Part shown: piece by piece, positions 1-10,344 of the stretch
Layout: every line of letters starts with the position of its first letter
Position numbering within the stretch: the stretch's first letter is position 1
Source of the DNA: Endothia cerciana
Taxonomy: Eukaryota; Ascomycota; Sordariomycetes; Diaporthales; Cryphonectriaceae
Length of the DNA: 64,000 bases
Assembly (NCBI GenBank): GCA_026119935.1
Contig: JALRMH010000033.1
Span: forward strand, 310,001-374,000
Direction of reading: 5' to 3'
Position numbers and translations under genes: made by a program
Notes under the pieces: model-generated
Databases searched by the model: none
What the model was told of the DNA's origin: nothing
Seen by the model: only the letters and a program-made list of their open reading frames with translations

Positions 1-1
1 C

Positions 2-676
2 TATCTCGAGGATGTTCGATCCCTGGAGTCCTATATCTCGGAAGAGCTGAACGTCCACGATCTGGTCCTCACATCCGACGAAGCTGCCTACAATGTGCAA
101 TACAGCGTGACGGCTGACTGGCCCGTGCTTGGCAAGAAGCTCAGGAAGGACATGGGCAAGGTCAAGAAGGCCCTGCCAAACGTCACGAGTGATCAGGTCA
201 AGGACTACGCCGCCACTGGCAAGATCGTTGTCGACGGAATCGAGCTGGTGGAGGGCGATCTGGTGGTCCGGCGCGGCGTCAAGGAGGACGACTCCACAAA
301 GGAATCCGAGATCAACACTGACAACGAGGTCCTGACCATCCTGGACTGCAAGATCTACCCCGAGCTGAAGAGCGAGGGCCTGGCACGTGAGATCATGAAC
401 CGTGTGCAGCGGCTCCGCAAGAAGGCCGGCCTGGTCCCGACGGACGACGTCAAGATGGAGTACAAGGTACTCTCGGACCCCGAAAGCCTTGGTCTCGAGG
501 AGGTATTCGTGTCACAGGCTTCACAGCTGCAAAAGGTGCTGCGAAGGCCGATTGACAAGCACGACGTCACGCAGTTGGAGGGCAAGATACCCGATGGGCA
601 GCAGGAAGGCGTCATTGCCGAGGAGATGCAAGAGGTGCAGGCGGCGACATTCTTGTTGCGGTTGCTAAAGCTCTAG
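2..676 (+). CDS. ILS1: Cytosolic isoleucyl-tRNA synthetase, C-terminal part (gene truncated by window edge)
   Basis: This is the 3' end of a class I aminoacyl-tRNA synthetase that charges tRNA-Ile in the cytosol. The frame is open from base 2, and about 224 residues remain before the TAG at 674-676. What is left is the C-terminal tRNA-binding extension. It shows the segments VLGKKLRKDMGKVKKALP and YPELKSEGLAREIMNRVQRL typical of eukaryotic/archaeal-type IleRS, while the HIGH and KMSKS catalytic motifs lie outside the window. No intron is visible. The family assignment rests on recognised conserved segments; the cytosolic rather than mitochondrial type is inferred from the long C-terminal extension. 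Confidence 0.93.
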   Translation, partial: YLEDVRSLESYISEELNVHDLVLTSDEAAYNVQYSVTADWPVLGKKLRKDMGKVKKALPNVTSDQVKDYAATGKIVVDGIELVEGDLVVRRGVKEDDSTKESEINTDNEVLTILDCKIYPELKSEGLAREIMNRVQRLRKKAGLVPTDDVKMEYKVLSDPESLGLEEVFVSQASQLQKVLRRPIDKHDVTQLEGKIPDGQQEGVIAEEMQEVQAATFLLRLLKL

Positions 677-871
677 ACGGAAGTAGACGGGGGAGGGACA
701 TCCCTCAGGTGCTCGGAGAGCTGGTGTCATGGTTGTCTGTCTGCTGAGTATCAAGGAGAGGGTGTATGTAGAGACCGAAGACGATGGTGGACCCATGTGC
801 TTTAATGCCGTCCAATCTACCGCGACCTGAAAGCTTTCTGTAACCCATCAGTCCAACCATCCTGGGACCCA

Positions 872-901
872 GAACGGGGCCGAACGGGGTCGAACGGGGT
901 C
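872..901. repeat. Three tandem copies of a 10-bp unit (GAACGGGGYC)
   Basis: The three units begin at 872, 882 and 892 and differ only at one position in the first copy. They lie about 200 bp downstream of the IleRS stop. Confidence 0.85.
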
Positions 902-1583
902 GAGTGAGATCCTCGTACCATGTAGCAATCCCTCAGCTTCATAAACTCAGCAGCGCATTTGTCCTTGTGGACCGAGTTGTAGTCTGCCACGATGCACTTG
1001 CCATATACAGCGGCCTACATGAGATGTCAACGTCGAGCGCTGGGAGACGAAACCGGTATGGCCTCGACCACTCACCTCAGCCGAGCATTTCGAAGCTGCA
1101 GCAGCGAGCTTCTGTATTGGCCTCGTGCTCGGCGCCGGTGGTGACATGTCGGCCGGACGAGCCCTGTCACACCTGCACCCCCTTTCTCGGCTGGAAGAAG
1201 GGGTTGGGGGGTGGTCCTGACTAGAGACAAGGACAGGAGGATAGAGGGACAGGATTGGTACTCCTCGATCGAAGTGTAAGTGTTTGGGTCGTGCACAGTT
1301 TAGTTTATGCATCCACAGTCTCGGTATGTCCTGACGTTCGTTAGCGGACACCCGTTGGTTTTGCATGGGCCCCGTCGCCGTCGAGACCCGCGCGTCTGCA
1401 AAAGACAGGGATTATGGCATGCGGCTCCACTGGACGTCGGTGCTCTGAGGGCACACGGCACTGAGCCAGTGGCCCCTCAAGACAAATGGGAGGCTGGCAG
1501 GCAGTGGGATCTGCCCACCAGGCCTTGCCCCGTACTGTTTACCTCGTACCATACATATTTCACTACCACTACAGTAGCAAACT

Positions 1584-1598
1584 CCCCCCCCCCCCCCC
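1584..1598. repeat. Homopolymer C15
   Basis: Uninterrupted run of 15 C in intergenic DNA, one of a series of G/C homopolymers in this window. Confidence 0.9.
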
Positions 1599-1809
1599 AC
1601 AGGACCCCAGGACTCCCAAAGTCCCCTCCGCTATCCTCTTTTCGTCCAAAAGAAAACGCGATCCCGCCCCGAACACCAGAGAATAAACGCGCCTCCGCAT
1701 CGCCTTGCCTTGCCCATTGTCGCCCACAACACTCTCCCAAAACCCGCTTGCCAGATCCAGACCCCTTCATTGTTCTCTGCGCCCCCATTCTCTTCCCCTC
1801 GATTGCTCA

Positions 1810-2245
1810 ATGCATCCATATACTACTACATTAACTGCCGACTGCCCTGCTCCTGTTATTGCTACCACGATAACAATAGAAATCGCGAGCTGAGCTTGCG
1901 ACCGCTCTCACGCCCCCTCTCCTCACCTCGACCTCGCATCAGACCACCCCCGTATTGTTCCCTCGCCTGGATATCCCAATTGCGCTCGCCTCGGCTGCCC
2001 TCGTCCCACCGCGTCTCCTTCCACGTTGTCTCCACGAAGCTCTTCCCCTCGACATGTATCCGAGGCGCAGGCGTCCTATCCGCAAATGCAACCGGTTCCA
2101 GCCTCCGCCAATACAGGAGGCCTTTCTCCAACGGCGACCCCATCAAATGAGACGGGGGAGTCCGACACCTTCACCGACAGTGCTGAGGAGCCTCAGGTCC
2201 GCGAGAGCGACAACACCAGCGTCGCCATCAAGCCTGGCCCCTTGA
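1810..2245 (+). promoter_or_regulatory. Upstream ORFs in the SFI1 leader (1810-1893 and 2054-2245)
   Basis: An ATG at 1810 opens a 27-codon ORF ending at 1893. A second ATG at 2054, with G at -3, opens an ORF ending at 2245 that overlaps the proposed SFI1 start (2086) in another frame. Both would lower initiation at 2086 if the leader is transcribed this far. The transcription start is not visible from sequence. Confidence 0.4.
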
Positions 2246-5200
2246 CCCCAGCCGGACCTGTCGATCCCATGCAGGGCGCCAGCGAGCCCACGCCGCTCCC
2301 CAACGGAGACGGTGGTGGTGACTCTGGCACGACCCCTACACCCTCACGGGCGAGACAGGAGCCCTGGTACAGCAATGAAGGTCGGCCCGCCTGATTCTTC
2401 CTCTTCTTCTTCTTCTTCTTCTTCTCTTCTGGTGCGCGCCGCTGGAGATTGCTGCCGACTGGCTGACTGACTGCGCGACAGACATCACGCTGCTCCACGA
2501 GATCATCGCTACCGGAGAGGCCATCCTTGCCTCCCTCCCCGAGCGCGAGCGCCTCCCCACGACCGCGCTGTTCACCGCCGCCGACGATGTGCTGCCGCGG
2601 CATGGCTTCGCGTCCGAGGACGTCCCGCACATCGCGCGCCTGCTGTTTCGCATCGGCGGGCAGCGAGGGCCGGAGTCCCTGCTGGACAAGTTCAGGTCCG
2701 TGCTGGGGGAGATGGGGATCGAGCTCGTCTACACCGATGATTCGCTGTTATCGACCGACGCGGGCGACTTGCCGGCGGGCGACGTGAGCACTCTGGATGC
2801 GCCGGTCACTGTGGCGTCGTCAGCTCCGCGCGACCACTTCGACCTTGCCCTGCCTGCTGCGCAGGGTGGGAGCTCCGATTCCCCGAGTCCCATGCACTAT
2901 GCGCCTCATCGCCGTCGCAATTCGGACAGTATTGTGCTGGGGTTTGCTCTGGGGGGGCATGAGCTTCTCAATGGCGATGGCGGTGCCGTCCAGCCTGTTC
3001 AGCGGATGACTAGATCGCACTCCGCGGACGGACTCGGGCCCCCGGAGCCTCAGAGGAAGGAGGTCAGGTTCTCGGATGTGGTCGACTCCCAGAGCGTCTC
3101 GGACGTCTCATGGGACCGGGACGACACTGGCGCCTCGACTTTGGACAAGATACCGTTCCGCCCGAGGGCCGACGTCCTGGGCGATCCGAGCGATGGCACC
3201 AATGGGTCGGCACAAGCGGGCGCGGGGGCTCAGCAAGACGATGGTAGGCCCGCCACACGCGCAGAGAACCGGCCGCCTCTGGACTTCAGCCGCTTTGGTG
3301 AATCCGGGCAGGGCTTCGAGAGCCACCTGACCGGCCCTCCAAACGGTGACATCCCCTCGGAAGAAGGGTTCTCGAGCGTAAGTGTGGACCTAGGTGGACT
3401 GGGGGCAGGTGAGGCTGTCGAAGAGCCAAGCCTGCCGAGGCACCCAGCTCGGCCAGAGGAGGCGCCCCGCGCTGAAGACCTAGAGAGCACCAGCGAGCAT
3501 CATGACCTACGGCACGATGAGTATTCTTCACAGTTACCGTTCAGGGACGCCCAAGATGAGGAGGGTATGGCAGACGGGCAGGTCGCGTTCATTGCCTCGA
3601 GAGAACAAATGTATAGAATGTCTTCGTTCAATCACTGGAGAGACGTCAGTCGCTACTCAAGAGCATACAACATCCGAGCTGAGGCACACTCTGAGAGATG
3701 GGATGCATTGGAGACGATGGGTGAGGCGCTCAGCGTCTGGATCGAAAGCGCGCTTATGATGCACGTTGGCGAGAAGGATGGCATACAAGCCTACCAGGAC
3801 CACCTGCGACAGCGGGAGTTCCAGCGCAGCAGAGAGGGTGCTGACAGGGACGCTGGAGATACCCCCATCGCCTCAACCACTTCTGTCCTGTCTGAGGGCA
3901 GTGTCAATCCGCGCGTGAGACATTCCATCGAACGCAGCAGGAGCTCTCTTGCTTCGGCAGGACGCTCGGCATCTGACTCCCGAACCACGGAGGCTCAAGG
4001 CAGGCAACAGTCGCAATCGGTCGAAAGGACTCTCATCGAGGAGTTCCCCCACCGGTTCGGTTCTAGCAGAGGATCCGGGGACTCACAACTTCGACGGCTC
4101 CGGGCTTTCGGGAGCGAGTGGGACGCGGGCGCCGCGCCTGACGACGACGACGAACCATACGATGCTTCCGAAGAGCTTGAGTCAGAGGATTTCGAGAGGA
4201 GCGAGGCTGGCGTCCACTCTCAGTATCAGATCGCAGCAGCCGCGTGGAACTACTTCCTCTTGTCCAAAGCGTTCACTCACTGGGCTGATCGTGCAGATGA
4301 AGAGGTGGAGCGGACACAGGTTGCACGGCGTCATATTCTCAGAAAGAAGTGCTTCCATGCCTGGGTAGGGGACAGGGATGAGACCGAAGCCGAAAGCAAG
4401 GCTATCTGGTTCTCTCAGATGGTCGTGATGAGGCAATGGCGTGATACTGCACTGGACGCTGCCAGAAGGAGCACCATAATGCGCCAGATAGCTGCTCGCA
4501 AGGAGAAACGGGATCTCGCTGAGGATGTATTTCTCGACTGGTATCACGAATCAAAGGTGCGAGCGGCTGAGCAGATTGATGCGCAACGCCTGATATCGGT
4601 CGGCCTCCGGCACTGGCACCTGGAAAGTCAATGGTTGGCCTCGGCGCATGATGAAGCTGAAGGTATCTTCAAGGGCTCAATGCTTGGGCGATACATGAGG
4701 CATTGGAGAGGCGAGGCACAAATCCAAGAGCGGGCTGAGGCAGGGGCCGGGCCGATTATTGCTCGTAGGAACGAGCTTTTGAGGTCCGGCCTATCGCTCG
4801 CGTGGAGGCAGGAGGCCGAAGAAGCCAGGACCCGCGAAAAGGTTGCCGTCATACAAGAGCTGAGGGACTGGACAAAGCACTGGCTCTACGAGGCCAAGTT
4901 GGCTGAATGGCAAGAAGAGCAGGACGCCGAAGAACTCGACAGCGCCGCATATCATTGGTACTGCGAGTGGCGGCTGAGCCTCGCTGAACGTGTCATGGAG
5001 CAGCAAGAAAAGGCCCGGTTCCTGGAGAGATGGGTGGACGCGACCAGGGCATCGGCTGCCAGAAGCTACCACCTTCGCCATCTCGCCCGAGACGTCCACC
5101 ACCACGACACCATCACCGGCTTCTTCAACGCCTCGCTGGAGGCACTCGAGCAGCTCGAGATGCAAGCCTACCACGCGCGGGGTCTGATCGTGCAACGGGT

Positions 5201-6020
5201 CGTCCCCAGGGTCGTCCGGAGATGGACAACGCAGCTCAACCACCACCACCGGATGAGGAATTGGTCTCACCTCGCCAACCTGTTCCCAGTCGGCGAGAAT
5301 GTCATCCCCCACTGGCAAGAGATCCGGAAGCAGGAGTGGAAAGGCCGCATGCAACGGTTGTACAACGACTTCAAGTATCGTGTGCGCAGGGACAGCGTCA
5401 GAGACTGCCTCGACCTCTGGCGCCGGGCAACGGCCAATGCTGTCACCAAGGGCTGGGAGGCTGATGACATGTGTGTCGAGGATGACAATGCGACGATAAT
5501 CGACGTGGCCAGTATGTGGCGGTCGAGGCTCGAGTTTGTCGCCTTCACCGGCGAGGTTGCTGAAGACGCCGACAAAGAAGCCCACCTCATATCATGGCAT
5601 TCACTACTCGAAGCGCACGAGGAGAACAGACTCGACGCGGCAGAAGTCGACTTTGCCCAGACGGCCGGCGCATACTGGGATGAGTGGACGCTTGCATCGG
5701 TCGCCCTGAGAGGCCGTGAGCAGACCGTGCACGAGCTCACTGGACACAATACCCGTCGAGATGCACGGCACTTCTTCGCGGCATGGGCCTCACAGACCGA
5801 GGCCGTTGGCGACCGGTTGACCGAGATGGACTTCAGGGCGACGAGGCGGAGCTCGAGGTGGGCCACACCTGCGCCGGCCAGGACAAGGCTGATGACGGAC
5901 ATGACGCCGTTCCGGACGCCTGCGAGGCCGACCTTCGGACGGTCGACGACCACGCCGGCGTATCGACCGCCGAGCGAGCTGACCTTTGAAGAGCGGGACG
6001 AGGACGATGAAGAGGCGTGA
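2086..6020 (+). CDS. SFI1: Sfi1-type centrin-binding protein of the spindle pole body half-bridge
   Basis: Proposed exons are 2086-2380 and 2482-6020 (1277 aa). Sfi1 forms long helices that bind centrin/Cdc31 and builds the half-bridge needed for spindle pole body duplication. The N-terminal third is Ser/Pro/acidic low complexity. From about 3600 on there is an array of degenerate helical repeats with the F-x-x-W spacing of Sfi1: examples are SFNHWRD, AFTHWAD, CFHAWVG, VFLDWYH, GLRHWHL, YMRHWRG, CLDLWRR and HFFAAWA. The C terminus has TP-rich segments (TPFRTPARPTF) resembling Cdk-site regions. The 101-nt intron has donor GTCGGC and a CTGAC branch-like site, and joins E to DITLLHEIIATGEAIL. 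The ATG at 2086 is the first in frame after an upstream stop at 1891-1893, but it has C at -3 and is preceded by uORFs, so the 5' end is uncertain. No further intron was needed. Confidence 0.88.
2396..2435. repeat. (TTC)n tract inside SFI1 intron 1
   Basis: CTT/TTC trinucleotide microsatellite directly after the 5' part of the intron. It supplies part of the intron's polypyrimidine content. Confidence 0.8.
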
Positions 6021-6846
6021 GCGCACCCAGGCTCGAGGACCTATATCAGAGAAGACACATCAAGATCCTATAGGAGGTTCGAACTGTTTCATTTGCCTGG
6101 CATGGTCATGTCTATATGATATGATGTATCGAACAGAGGACATACAAGGAGGAGGAGGAAGAGGGGACGGCGGAGCAGGGGAGAACCCGAGCGAGCGTAT
6201 TGGGTAGCCTTGATTTTCACTGCGTCGCATCGCGAACGGAGCAGAAGGGGGCGTTTGACTTGGTTGTGGAGTTATACCTGATGAATATACCCAGGCTCGC
6301 GGACGTCTCTGATAGCATGGCGTTGCAGGGTTCGCTCCTCTGCCGTTTCGGTAGGAGGTGTAGCCAGACTGGAAAAGATCAAGATGGCGCTGTCATATCC
6401 CTCCAGGTTCCTCCCTGTTCCCGACCTAAGCTGGGGGCTGAGGTGGGTGACGGGGCCCCTGGCGGGCTGGTGTGTGTGACCTGTGCCGTGCATGGTCGTG
6501 ATATTATCTATGCCCGAGGCTCAATCGAGACCACGCTGTGTACTATGTATGTTAAGTATAGCCGTGGTCATAGCTCCCACCCTGCGGGGAACCTCATCCC
6601 TGCCCCTGGACCCTGCCAACTGAGCAGCTCTGCAAGCTCCGATGTAACCTCGCCTTTCTGTTTCTGTCCACAGCCTCGGCCGCGACGACATGCGATGCGC
6701 TCCGTCCAGGCAACATCGCGAGACCCCGTTTTCCCTCTTCTCATCTCCTCTCAACTGAACCGAGCATACAGGAGGCCTTTCCATACATCGAGAGAACTCG
6801 GTCGCCCAGTTTCCTGTCCGCATCCTACCGCGGCTGATGTGCCAGG
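6021..6846. other. Intergenic between SFI1 and mitochondrial SerRS
   Basis: 3' region of SFI1 and 5' region of the next gene. A short GGA-rich patch lies near 6150. I see no supported gene or RNA here. Confidence 0.6.
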
Positions 6847-8508
6847 ATGAAGGCAAGCCGGCGCCCTTTCACATGCCTGCGCTGCAGGCTCGCCATCACC
6901 CCCTCGGCCCCCAGGCTCTCCTCAGCGATATCGCGGCGCACGCTGCACGCGTCCTCGCGGCTGCGGTCGGACCGTGTCGCCCCTCCCCTCCACAACACCG
7001 TCCGGCCGACGATGGCCCCGAGACCCGTGATTGACATCAAGCACATCCGGCAGAACCCGGCCCTCTACGAACAGACCTGCATCGAGCGCAACTACAGGCC
7101 CCAGGCGGCCTACCCGGCGCGGATCATCTCCCTGCACGACCAATGGCAGGCACGGCAGCGTGAGGGCCGCGCGCTGCGCGAGCGCTCGAACCTGCTCAGG
7201 CGGCAGATCGCCAACCCGGGCTCGGCGCGGGAGGAGGAGGAGGGGGCCACGCCCGGCGGGGTTGGGGTCAAGGCCGCGTCGCGCGACGAGCTCGTCGAGG
7301 AGGCCAGGCACCTCAAGGCCCAGCTCGGCGCCCTCGAGGAGGACGAGGCCCGCCTCCAGGCCGAGATCCAGGGCCTGGCGCTCGCCCTGCCGAACCTGAC
7401 CAGCGACGCCACCCCGAGGGGCGACGAGCCGCTCGTGCTGAGCTACATCAACGACCACCCGGAGCCGGCGCCCGGGTCCTCGGACCGCGTCTGGCGCTCC
7501 CACGTGCACATCGGGGCCGAGCTCGGGATCCTGGACTTCGCGGGCGCCGCGGCGGCCAGCGGGTGGGGGTGGTACTACCTGCTCGACGAGGCGGCACAGC
7601 TCGAGCAGGCGCTGGTGGCCTACGCGCTGGCGACGGCGACGAGGTACGGCTGGGGCCAGGTGAGCCCGCCGAGCATGGTGTACGGCCACATCGCGGCGGC
7701 GTGCGGGTTCCAGCCGCGGGACGCCGGCGGGGAGACGCAGGTGTACGGGATCGCGCAGGACCCGGCGGACCGGGCGCGGGGCCGGCCGGAGCTGTGCATG
7801 GCCGGGACCGCCGAGATCCCGCTGGCCGGCATGCGGGCCGACAGCGTGGTGGAAGAGGGCGAGCTGCCGTGCCGCCGCGTCGCCGCGAGCAGGTGCTACC
7901 GCGCCGAGGCCGGCGCGAGGGGGGCCGACACCAAGGGCCTGTACCGCGTGCACGAGTTCACCAAGGTCGAGCTGTTCGCGTGGACGAGGCCCGGCGCCGC
8001 CGAGGCGGACGAGGTCTTCGAGGAGATGGTCGACATGCAGACCGAGATCCTGGGCTCGCTCGGCCTGCACTGCCGCGTGCTGGAGATGCCGAGCGGGGAC
8101 CTGGGCGCGAGCGCGACGAGGAAGAACGACATCGAGGCGTGGTTCCCCTCGCGGGCCAAGAGGGACACTACCGCCGGGGGGGGGAGGAGGGAAGACGACG
8201 ACGACGACGACGCCGCCGCCGCCGCCACCCGGGGGGACGAGGGGGGCTGGGGCGAGGTCACGAGCGCGAGCATCTGCACTGACTACCAGACGAGGAGGCT
8301 CGGCACGAGGGTGAGGGTCGCGAGCGAGGGCGGCAGGATGAGCTTCCCCTGGACGGTGAACGGCACGGCGATGGCGGTGCCGAGGGTGCTGGCTGCCATA
8401 CTGGAGAGCGGGTGGGACGAGGACGAGATGACCGTCAGGATACCTGAGGTGCTGAGGCCGTGGATGGACGGGAGGGAGAAGATCGGGCCGAGGCATAGGT
8501 TGCGGTAG
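6847..8508 (+). CDS. DIA4: Mitochondrial seryl-tRNA synthetase
   Basis: Single exon from the ATG at 6847 (553 aa). This class II synthetase charges mitochondrial tRNA-Ser. The first 50-55 residues are rich in R, S and A without acids, as in a mitochondrial targeting sequence. Next comes the N-terminal coiled-coil tRNA-binding arm (about 70-200, QWQARQREGRALRERSN), then the catalytic core: AGTAEIPLAGM, motif 2 (CYRAEAGA...GLYRVHEFTKVELF) and motif 3 (NGTAMAVPRVLAAILE). A second Met at 7012 directly follows the presequence and starts MAPRPVIDIKHIR. An insertion between motifs 2 and 3 (about 8160-8255) contains six Asp, five Ala and many Gly and is absent from typical family members. The gene is very GC-rich, which opens a long false antisense frame. 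Confidence 0.93.
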   Translation: MKASRRPFTCLRCRLAITPSAPRLSSAISRRTLHASSRLRSDRVAPPLHNTVRPTMAPRPVIDIKHIRQNPALYEQTCIERNYRPQAAYPARIISLHDQWQARQREGRALRERSNLLRRQIANPGSAREEEEGATPGGVGVKAASRDELVEEARHLKAQLGALEEDEARLQAEIQGLALALPNLTSDATPRGDEPLVLSYINDHPEPAPGSSDRVWRSHVHIGAELGILDFAGAAAASGWGWYYLLDEAAQLEQALVAYALATATRYGWGQVSPPSMVYGHIAAACGFQPRDAGGETQVYGIAQDPADRARGRPELCMAGTAEIPLAGMRADSVVEEGELPCRRVAASRCYRAEAGARGADTKGLYRVHEFTKVELFAWTRPGAAEADEVFEEMVDMQTEILGSLGLHCRVLEMPSGDLGASATRKNDIEAWFPSRAKRDTTAGGGRREDDDDDDAAAAATRGDEGGWGEVTSASICTDYQTRRLGTRVRVASEGGRMSFPWTVNGTAMAVPRVLAAILESGWDEDEMTVRIPEVLRPWMDGREKIGPRHRLR

Positions 8509-8635
8509 AGGGAGGGAGGGAGGGGGGTTGTACGTAGGTAATCGAAGCGGGCTCGTGATGACCCATTCCCCGCCCCTCGAGTCTTGCTTGGTCTTGTCTA
8601 CGGGTTCATACGGTTTCGCCCTTGGGAGGTCCAAA

Positions 8636-8647
8636 GGGGGGGGGGGG
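8636..8647. repeat. Homopolymer G12
   Basis: Run of 12 G between the SerRS stop and the tRNA gene. Confidence 0.9.
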
Positions 8648-8680
8648 TTCTTCTTAGGAAAGAGGGCAAAAAAAGAAGCC

Positions 8681-8684
8681 AAAA
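8681..8684 (-). terminator. RNA polymerase III terminator of tRNA-Trp
   Basis: TTTT on the minus strand begins 7 nt past the discriminator base. A backup T7 tract follows at 8668-8674. Confidence 0.75.
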
Positions 8685-8691
8685 GAGTACC

Positions 8692-8805
8692 TGGCCGCGG
8701 CAGGACTTGAACCTGCAGCCTTCGGGAATCTCGCGCGCAAGAGAGAGAGGGGGGGGAGGGCGAGCCACGCTGGAATCCGACGCGCTACCGTTGCGCCACG
8801 CGACC
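8692..8805 (-). tRNA. tRNA-Trp (anticodon CCA) with a 42-nt intron
   Basis: On the minus strand the 5' exon is 8805-8770, the intron 8769-8728 and the 3' exon 8727-8692. The acceptor stem GGTCGCG pairs with CGCGGCC (one T-G pair), followed by discriminator A. The D arm TGGCGCAACGGTAGCGCG is the characteristic eukaryotic Trp sequence and serves as the A box. The anticodon loop TTCCAG carries CCA. The T arm GCAGG-TTCAAGT-CCTGC gives a canonical B box. The intron sits one base 3' of the anticodon, the standard eukaryotic position. The anticodon stem TCGGA pairs with CCCGA, leaving A31-C39 unpaired at the loop end. In the transcript the intron is strongly pyrimidine-rich (C and CT runs). CCA is not encoded, as expected in a eukaryote. 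Confidence 0.87.
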
Positions 8806-9491
8806 GAGTGATTTTCTTCTCGTTGTTGGCCTTGTTGTGGGATCGGTCATGTAGGCCACTGTGTGGGGGTGGCTAGCCATAGCGAATGAATGGTCCAGGA
8901 AAAGACCAGCTCGCGACGACGGGGGGTGCTTTCTGTGGCCGACCTGGGACACTCTACTCAGCAGTATCACTTTATTTTTTCTTCTTTTTTTTTCCTTTTT
9001 TTTTTTCCTTTTCCCGGCGGCCGAAACGCGTTATGGGCCGCTATGACGTCCTCACGTTGTATTGCAATCGGGAGACATATCTTTATAGTGCCGGTAGACG
9101 GAATGTCTGTTGGTAGACATTATGGTCTGGAGCCTTACCTTGCTTAGGCCGCTGTATACAAGTAATCTGGCCCGTAAGTCAACAGTGGCCCACCGCCCAC
9201 CGCCCAAGGACCAAACAAAGTCTATAAAATAGGCACACTTCGTCTTGTGGCCCTCAACCTGAAATCCCTTAGCACATAACTTTGCTGTCTGCCCTGTCTC
9301 CGCGAGTGTCCGATCGAGACGGCGCGGGGTGGGCCGGCCTTGAGCCAGTAGCGTGTGTCCTTGAGGCCGATATCCAAGGGTTGGGTCCGGTAATCTTCAA
9401 AGGGAAGGGCAATTTAGGGGAGACATGGAACGACTGCGATGTGTTTGATAGTCGTTGCTTATTGTGAGTTGAGAGTACATAGGTGTGTGTT

Positions 9492-9534
<43 letters not shown>

Positions 9535-10344
9535 GGTTCTGATAGCCGCGATTGGATTGCGTTGACCTATACTTTGTACCAGATCCATCCATTCGCGAAA
9601 TCTTCAAATGTCTCGGGCACGCTTACGGCCAAAGTGACCGTCGTCCTCGTGATCAACGAGACCACAGGACGGAACGCCACATGGGAAGTGATAGTGGCAT
9701 CACACAGGTCACACTGTCCGAAGATCCTCAAGTCCGGTTCAGAGCCGACTCATTGAATGCCTCTCTGTGCCTAGCCTCGACGGCTCTGTAGATTGGTGAT
9801 TACCGGAGGAGGGTTTTCCATTGCCAGGGGCGGGAAAGCACTCCATTCCCTATCCTCCCATCCTCCACCATGCCTATTACCCAAGAACTATTATTCTAGA
9901 TTTACGATTATAGAAGAAGGAAAAAGAAGAAAAAAAGACTGCGGCGGTACAGATGTACCCTGCCCTCCCTGTTTCATGCATTAGCAGCTTGTTGCGTGCG
10001 TAGCAATAACGCCGGATAATGAGGAATCTGCGTCCGTTCATTTCATGAGGAGCCCATCGAGGAGACCGCCTAGAGGTGTCATTAGATCGCCATCACATAG
10101 CGCCATAAATCAGAAGTCCGCCCCTTATGTCCAGACTGGTAATTTTGTGACGTGACGGTCAAAGGTGTCAACCGTCGTCGAGAAGTCCAAGTTGACGCTG
10201 CTTGGTGGATCAATCCAACTCCAGAGTGATGAATCCCGAGCCCAAAAGTATTCAAAAACATATTTCCAGATCAAGATGCAAGCCGAGCGAGAGCTTCGCG
10301 GGTCCCAAGGCCCCTACAGCGAGTAGCCGTGCCATCAAGCATCC
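8806..10344. other. Intergenic between tRNA-Trp and the HSF-type gene
   Basis: T-rich tracts near 8975-9015 and a compound (GT)n(GA)n microsatellite at 9483-9535. The rest would be 3' region of the minus-strand HSF gene. No supported gene. Confidence 0.6.
9483..9535. repeat. Compound microsatellite (GT)n-(GA)n
   Basis: GT dinucleotides run to about 9513 and then switch to GA repeats to 9535. Confidence 0.9.

Larger units (their letters stand above)
677..2085. other. Intergenic: IleRS 3' region and SFI1 leader
   Basis: No convincing gene. It holds a 10-bp tandem repeat (872-901), a 15-nt C run (1584-1598) and, from about 1780 on, a C/T-rich stretch that reads like the 5' leader of the SFI1 gene, with two upstream ATGs. 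Confidence 0.6.

Noticed and set aside
4791..5953. Two long antisense frames inside SFI1
   Set aside because: They mirror the SFI1 repeat region, and no family features are seen.
6200..6850. 216-codon frame between SFI1 and SerRS
   Set aside because: Starts upstream in the SFI1 3' region and ends at the SerRS start; composition is random.
6922..8682. 586-codon open frame antisense to mitochondrial SerRS
   Set aside because: The + strand carries the recognisable SerRS with all motifs. The antisense frame is Pro/Arg/Leu/Val-rich, as expected from the mirror of GC-rich third positions.
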